Below are positions 60,697 through 64,000 of a DNA stretch of 64,000 nt, piece by piece. The translations under genes were made by a program, and so were the position numbers. The notes beneath the pieces were generated by a model. It worked only from the letters and a program-made list of their open reading frames with translations. It was not told the DNA's origin and made no database searches. The stretch covers positions 47,975 to 111,974 of the forward strand of contig JAUNJE010000004.1 in the NCBI GenBank assembly GCA_030533415.1, given 5' to 3'. Numbering within the stretch: the stretch's first letter is position 1; each line of letters starts with the position of its first letter. Source of the DNA: Eubacteriales bacterium. GTDB lineage: Bacteria > Bacillota > Clostridia > Oscillospirales > Oscillospiraceae.

Positions 60697-60722
60697 GGCT
60701 GGGAGGGAGTTCCCTCCCAGCC
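60697..60722 (-). other. Intercistronic GC hairpin
   Basis: Stem of up to 12 bp (60697-60708 with 60711-60722; about 10 bp with a realistic loop) between the AcsC-AcsE gene and the PH-like gene. No T-run follows on the minus strand, so a processing or stability element is more likely than a terminator. Confidence 0.5.
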
Positions 60723-60815
60723 ATGAATGCTTGGGACATGTTCCGCTACTGCGCATGTAACGAACGGGGCGGCCGCCACCGCACCAAATGCGCATTTGCC
60801 GCCGCCCTTGGCGGC

Positions 60816-63089
60816 TTACAGCTCCAGGTAGGAGTCGGAGTACAGGACGTTGTTCTTGAAGATGTCGCAGGACTTGATGGTTTCCATCAGGCGCAGGTCG
60901 TTGGGGTTGACGATGGCAGAGGTCAGGCCCTGCATCATTGCCATAGCCACCAGGGCGGAGTCCATCACGGGACGGACAGCCTTAGGCGCACCGTTGGAGT
61001 TGTTGGACAGGCCGCCGGTGGACTTCAGGCCCTCATCGGCAAACAGCTTGATGGCCTCCAGAACCTGCATCTGCTTGTCCTGCATACCCTTGACCACCAG
61101 GAACAGGGGGTCAAACCACAGGTCGTCAGAAGCCATGCCCAGGCTGAGGCCGCGCTCCAGCATGGTGTGGCAGTGCTTCATGCGCTCCTCGTTGTCCTTC
61201 GCGATGCCGTCGGCAGAGCACAGGGCAAAGCAGATGGCGTCGTTGGCCGCAGCCAGGTCGATGAAGGAGATACGGGAACCGGCGTCGGCAGAGTTGACGA
61301 TGGGCTTGCCGTTGGTGCGGTTGTAGACCTTGATACCGGCTTCGATGGCCTTCTTGTTGGCGGTATCCAGCGCCAGGGGAACATTGTTGAAGTTCTCCTG
61401 CAGCAGCTTGACAGCCCACATCATGCGCTCGGGGCCGTCCTTCTCGGCGGGGCCGATGTTGACGTCCAGATAGGTGGCGCCGGCGGCGATCTGCTCAGCA
61501 GCACGCTTCAGGATGGGCTCGGGATTGCGCTCGTCCATAGCCTTGCGGATGGTGGGCGCGATGCAGTGGATACGCTCGCCGATGGTGACAAAGGTCTTTG
61601 CCTCGGGGTTGTGGCCCTTGTACTTGACGCCCATGTCCACGACCTCGATCTTGGGAACCCGGGTCTGCAGCAGTTCCTCGAAGGACAGCTCCTTGACCTC
61701 TTCCTTGGGACCGCCGGCCTTGGCGGCGCGCTCGGCCTCGGCGGCCTTGGCGGCAGCCTCATATTCCTTGTCCTTCATGTACTTGGGCAGCTGGACAGCC
61801 TCCAGGGGGCCGACGACCACGTTCCAGTCGGGCAGCTTCTCCTGAATCTCGCCCTTCATAACGGCGACCTTGCCGGGGATGATCAGGGTGCGGTTCTTGA
61901 TCTTATTCTCAATGTCCAGGGTCTCGAAGGTCTTCTTGACGGTGGTGGAGGAGAACTTGCCGGCAGCCCAGGCAGTCAGGACGGACATGCCGGAAGCGTC
62001 GGTGATAATCAGGTTGACAGGCTGGTTGGAGCGCTCCAGTTCGCCGGAGACCAGGAAGTAGGTCAGTGCGAAGTCCACAGTCATGGCACAGGGAGAATTC
62101 TCGTCGGCGCCGTTCAGCGGATAGATCTTGGACTCCACCTTCATGGGCTTCTGCGGATCGGTGAAGATGTTCTGACGCAGGCCATACAGAGGCAGGGCCT
62201 GGGCGTAGGTCATGTTCTCCATCACGATGACAGAGCCGTACTTCTCCGTGAACAGGGAAGCGTAAGCGGTCTGCAGGCGGTCATCGCCCTTGGCGATCCG
62301 GGCCAGGTTGACGATGGAGGGATAGCCGAAGGAGCGGTCGCCGTCCTTCAAAGCGGTGCGGCGCACCAGAACCGCATTGGTCAGAGTCTCCTTGCCTGTC
62401 TTGCCGGTGACATCCAGCACCAGATTCTTGTTTCCGGCGCCCTCCAGCTTCTTAACGGTGTCGTACAGCTCGGACAGGCTGCCTGCGCAGACGCCCAGCA
62501 CGACGCCGGCTTCCTTGGCAACGGCATTCATGGTTTCCCAGTTGTCGGCGGTGGCGCCGTCCAGGATGACGTTCTTGCCTGCCACGGCCAGCGCGGCCTT
62601 GGCGCACTCCACGTCCCAGCACTCCAGGATCAGGTCACGGCCCGTCGCGGCGGCCTTTTGCACCAATGCGGCGTATGCGGCGGGATCGTTCTGGGTGTTG
62701 GACACGCAGACAAATTCCACATACATCCGCTCGCCGATACGCTCATAATCCACCTTGGCCATTGCCTCCAGTTTGGCGTCCACTTCCCCGGCGGACATGG
62801 CGGTGCTGACAGAAACAGCGTACAGGTTCTTGTTGACCAGGGTCTTCTCGTGACGGTACAGGACCGTTTCGCCGCCCAGCTTGTGGCTGCCCACGGAGAT
62901 GGTCTTCATGGGAGGCGCAGTCTGCTCGTTCAGCATTGCCTTGGCGTCGTCAGAGAAGTAGGGGCACTTGTCGATGGGGACAGCGCCCTGGGCCACCTTC
63001 ATGCAGAATGCCATGCAGGTGGGGCTGCCGCACTCCTTACAGTTCTTCTTAGGAGACAGCTTAAAAATGTCTAGACCTTTCAAAGCCAT
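60816..63089 (-). CDS. acsC-acsE: Fused corrinoid iron-sulfur protein large subunit and methyltetrahydrofolate methyltransferase (AcsC-AcsE)
   Basis: 757 residues. Residues 1-440 are a complete AcsC: [4Fe-4S] site Cys17-X2-Cys20-X4-Cys25-X16-Cys42, TIM barrel, and cobamide domain ending DWNVVVGPLEAVQLPKY. A charged Ala/Lys/Glu linker (about 441-495) follows. Residues about 498-757 are a complete AcsE methyltransferase of the pterin-binding family: TIGERIHCI, 'AGATYLDVNIGPAEKDGPER', VPLALDTANKKAIEAG and TGGLSNNSNG. In known acetogens these are separate proteins. The fusion would pass the methyl group from methyl-THF to cobalt within one chain. Confidence 0.93.
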   Translation of the reverse strand: MALKGLDIFKLSPKKNCKECGSPTCMAFCMKVAQGAVPIDKCPYFSDDAKAMLNEQTAPPMKTISVGSHKLGGETVLYRHEKTLVNKNLYAVSVSTAMSAGEVDAKLEAMAKVDYERIGERMYVEFVCVSNTQNDPAAYAALVQKAAATGRDLILECWDVECAKAALAVAGKNVILDGATADNWETMNAVAKEAGVVLGVCAGSLSELYDTVKKLEGAGNKNLVLDVTGKTGKETLTNAVLVRRTALKDGDRSFGYPSIVNLARIAKGDDRLQTAYASLFTEKYGSVIVMENMTYAQALPLYGLRQNIFTDPQKPMKVESKIYPLNGADENSPCAMTVDFALTYFLVSGELERSNQPVNLIITDASGMSVLTAWAAGKFSSTTVKKTFETLDIENKIKNRTLIIPGKVAVMKGEIQEKLPDWNVVVGPLEAVQLPKYMKDKEYEAAAKAAEAERAAKAGGPKEEVKELSFEELLQTRVPKIEVVDMGVKYKGHNPEAKTFVTIGERIHCIAPTIRKAMDERNPEPILKRAAEQIAAGATYLDVNIGPAEKDGPERMMWAVKLLQENFNNVPLALDTANKKAIEAGIKVYNRTNGKPIVNSADAGSRISFIDLAAANDAICFALCSADGIAKDNEERMKHCHTMLERGLSLGMASDDLWFDPLFLVVKGMQDKQMQVLEAIKLFADEGLKSTGGLSNNSNGAPKAVRPVMDSALVAMAMMQGLTSAIVNPNDLRLMETIKSCDIFKNNVLYSDSYLEL

Positions 63090-63109
63090 TGTATGTATCC
63101 TCCTTCCGG

Positions 63110-64000
63110 TTAAACCAGCTCTGTGATGAACTTCTTGATGGTGGCAACGGCTGCGGGATGACGCATAATGACAGCGTCCGCGCCGCCGGTCAGGTTCGCA
63201 GCGGCAGTGGAGACTTCCATCTCGATGGCGCGCTCTTCCCGGTTGCCCCAGGCGGGTTCATCTTCTTCAGATGCGGAGGATTCCTTCACGCTCCAGGTGT
63301 CCGGAGACACGGGAGCGATAATAGGCATTTGCAGATCGGCATCGGACTGGGCCAGAGCAGCCAGACGCACGCGGTCCAGGGTAGAGGCAACATACTCGTA
63401 GCCATAGCCCACGGCTGCGGTGCCGATGTTCATGAGGATGCTCTCAGGCTGGATGGACAGACCCTTCAGCATGATGTTCAGCTGCTTTGCCAGGTTGATG
63501 TCGTCGGCGGTCTCAGCGCCGACCTTCTGGCCGTAGGCCAGGGCCACGGAAGCGCCAACGGTCTTGTAATCCTCAGACCTTGCGGACATGACCAGAATGT
63601 TCTTGCCCTGCAGCGCCTCGGCGATCTTGGAGAACAGCTCGCCATCCTTTTCAATGTTCTTGCAGCCCATGATCACGATGGGCATGCTAACGGCCTCGGC
63701 AACCGCCTTGGCGTCGGCCACGCAGTCGGCAACGGAGCGGTTGGCGCCGTTGGGGTCCGCGGACTCAAAGTGCAGGCACAGGAAGTCGGCGCCAGGCATG
63801 GTCTCTGCCCGCTTGGCGTAATCGGCCATGCTTACGCAGCCTGCATAGAACTCCCTCAGTGCCGGAGTGTCCCACTCACCGGCAGCATCGGAAATTTCCA
63901 CACCGATTTTCGGTGCGTTTTCGATGGGAGCATCGAAGGTGTAGAACGGCATCACATTCTGACCGCCGATGACGATTGCCTTGTCACCGGTGCCCAGGGT
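63110..64000 (-). CDS. acsD: Corrinoid iron-sulfur protein small subunit (cut by window edge)
   Basis: 297 residues visible; the frame stays open to base 64000 and the residues there (TGDKAIVIGGQNVMPFYTFD) match the N-terminal part of AcsD, so only a short beginning is missing. TIM-barrel protein with ADFLCLHFESADPNG and 'PVSPDTWSVKES'. It pairs with AcsC to carry the methyl group. The ATG/GTG near 63955 is internal, not the start. Confidence 0.93.
   Translation of the reverse strand, partial: TLGTGDKAIVIGGQNVMPFYTFDAPIENAPKIGVEISDAAGEWDTPALREFYAGCVSMADYAKRAETMPGADFLCLHFESADPNGANRSVADCVADAKAVAEAVSMPIVIMGCKNIEKDGELFSKIAEALQGKNILVMSARSEDYKTVGASVALAYGQKVGAETADDINLAKQLNIMLKGLSIQPESILMNIGTAAVGYGYEYVASTLDRVRLAALAQSDADLQMPIIAPVSPDTWSVKESSASEEDEPAWGNREERAIEMEVSTAAANLTGGADAVIMRHPAAVATIKKFITELV

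Noticed and set aside
60585-63074. 829-residue open frame on the plus strand
   Set aside because: Antisense to the AcsC-AcsE gene; rich in Gly, Leu, His and Val with no domain pattern.
1-64000. tRNA, rRNA and riboswitch genes
   Set aside because: Scanned by eye for T-loop-like GGTTCGAATCC patterns, rRNA-like stretches and cobalamin, FMN or similar riboswitch cores; none convincing.

Overview
The window looks like a chromosomal piece of an anaerobic, acetogen-type Clostridia/Oscillospirales-like Firmicute. The support is low-GC-type Shine-Dalgarno sites and TTGACA/TATAAT promoters on a GC-rich background, paralogous two-component systems, a standalone Spo0A DNA-binding domain, a dlt-like wall locus, and a Wood-Ljungdahl acs cluster at the right end. 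No tRNA, rRNA or CRISPR array was seen.

Layout. (1) 1-2850 is AT-richer: a gene end, a possibly structured non-coding stretch, an MFS exporter and the C-terminal piece of an Opp/Dpp-type ATPase. At about 2850 it joins head-to-head to the C-terminal piece of a sugar-binding protein, so the left end is a rearrangement or an assembly join. (2) 2850-13963 is a glucan-use locus: binding-protein fragment, YesM/YesN-type sensor and regulator, two glycoside phosphorylases and a GH30 glycosidase, all plus strand. (3) 14084-16834 holds a pseudouridine synthase, an operator-controlled 4-TM protein with two H-X13-H helices, and an ECF sigma/anti-sigma pair. (4) 16987-23493 is a compact phage head cassette (TerS, TerL, portal, protease, capsid, connectors) without integrase, tape measure or lysis genes. 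(5) 23626-30458 has a lipoprotein, a sugar ABC operon and a PadR/DUF2812 operon. (6) 30583-37489 is an iron-regulator region: two DtxR-family repressors, a paired ABC exporter, a methyltransferase and small membrane proteins, with repeated GTTAG-N6-CTAAC operators. (7) 37552-47699 is an envelope locus: OmpR-type two-component system, transglutaminase-like protein, and a dlt-like set containing an Asp/Glu racemase, adenylation enzyme, carrier protein, MBOAT and SGNH protein. (8) 47816-54455 holds an ImmA/XRE/Spo0A-like switch, a RodA/FtsW protein, an RCC1-repeat protein, an unrecognised protein and an alkyltransferase-like protein. (9) 54549-64000 is the acs cluster: AcsD, a natural AcsC-AcsE fusion, a small membrane protein, AcsB, the corrinoid activator RACo, two VOC proteins and DUF3786.

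The strongest leads are the AcsC-AcsE fusion, the racemase-containing dlt-like operon with 11-bp-spaced regulator boxes, and the three-unit DtxR-type regulon that includes a minimal ferric-reductase-like protein. All family assignments come from reading motifs by eye; no database search was run.
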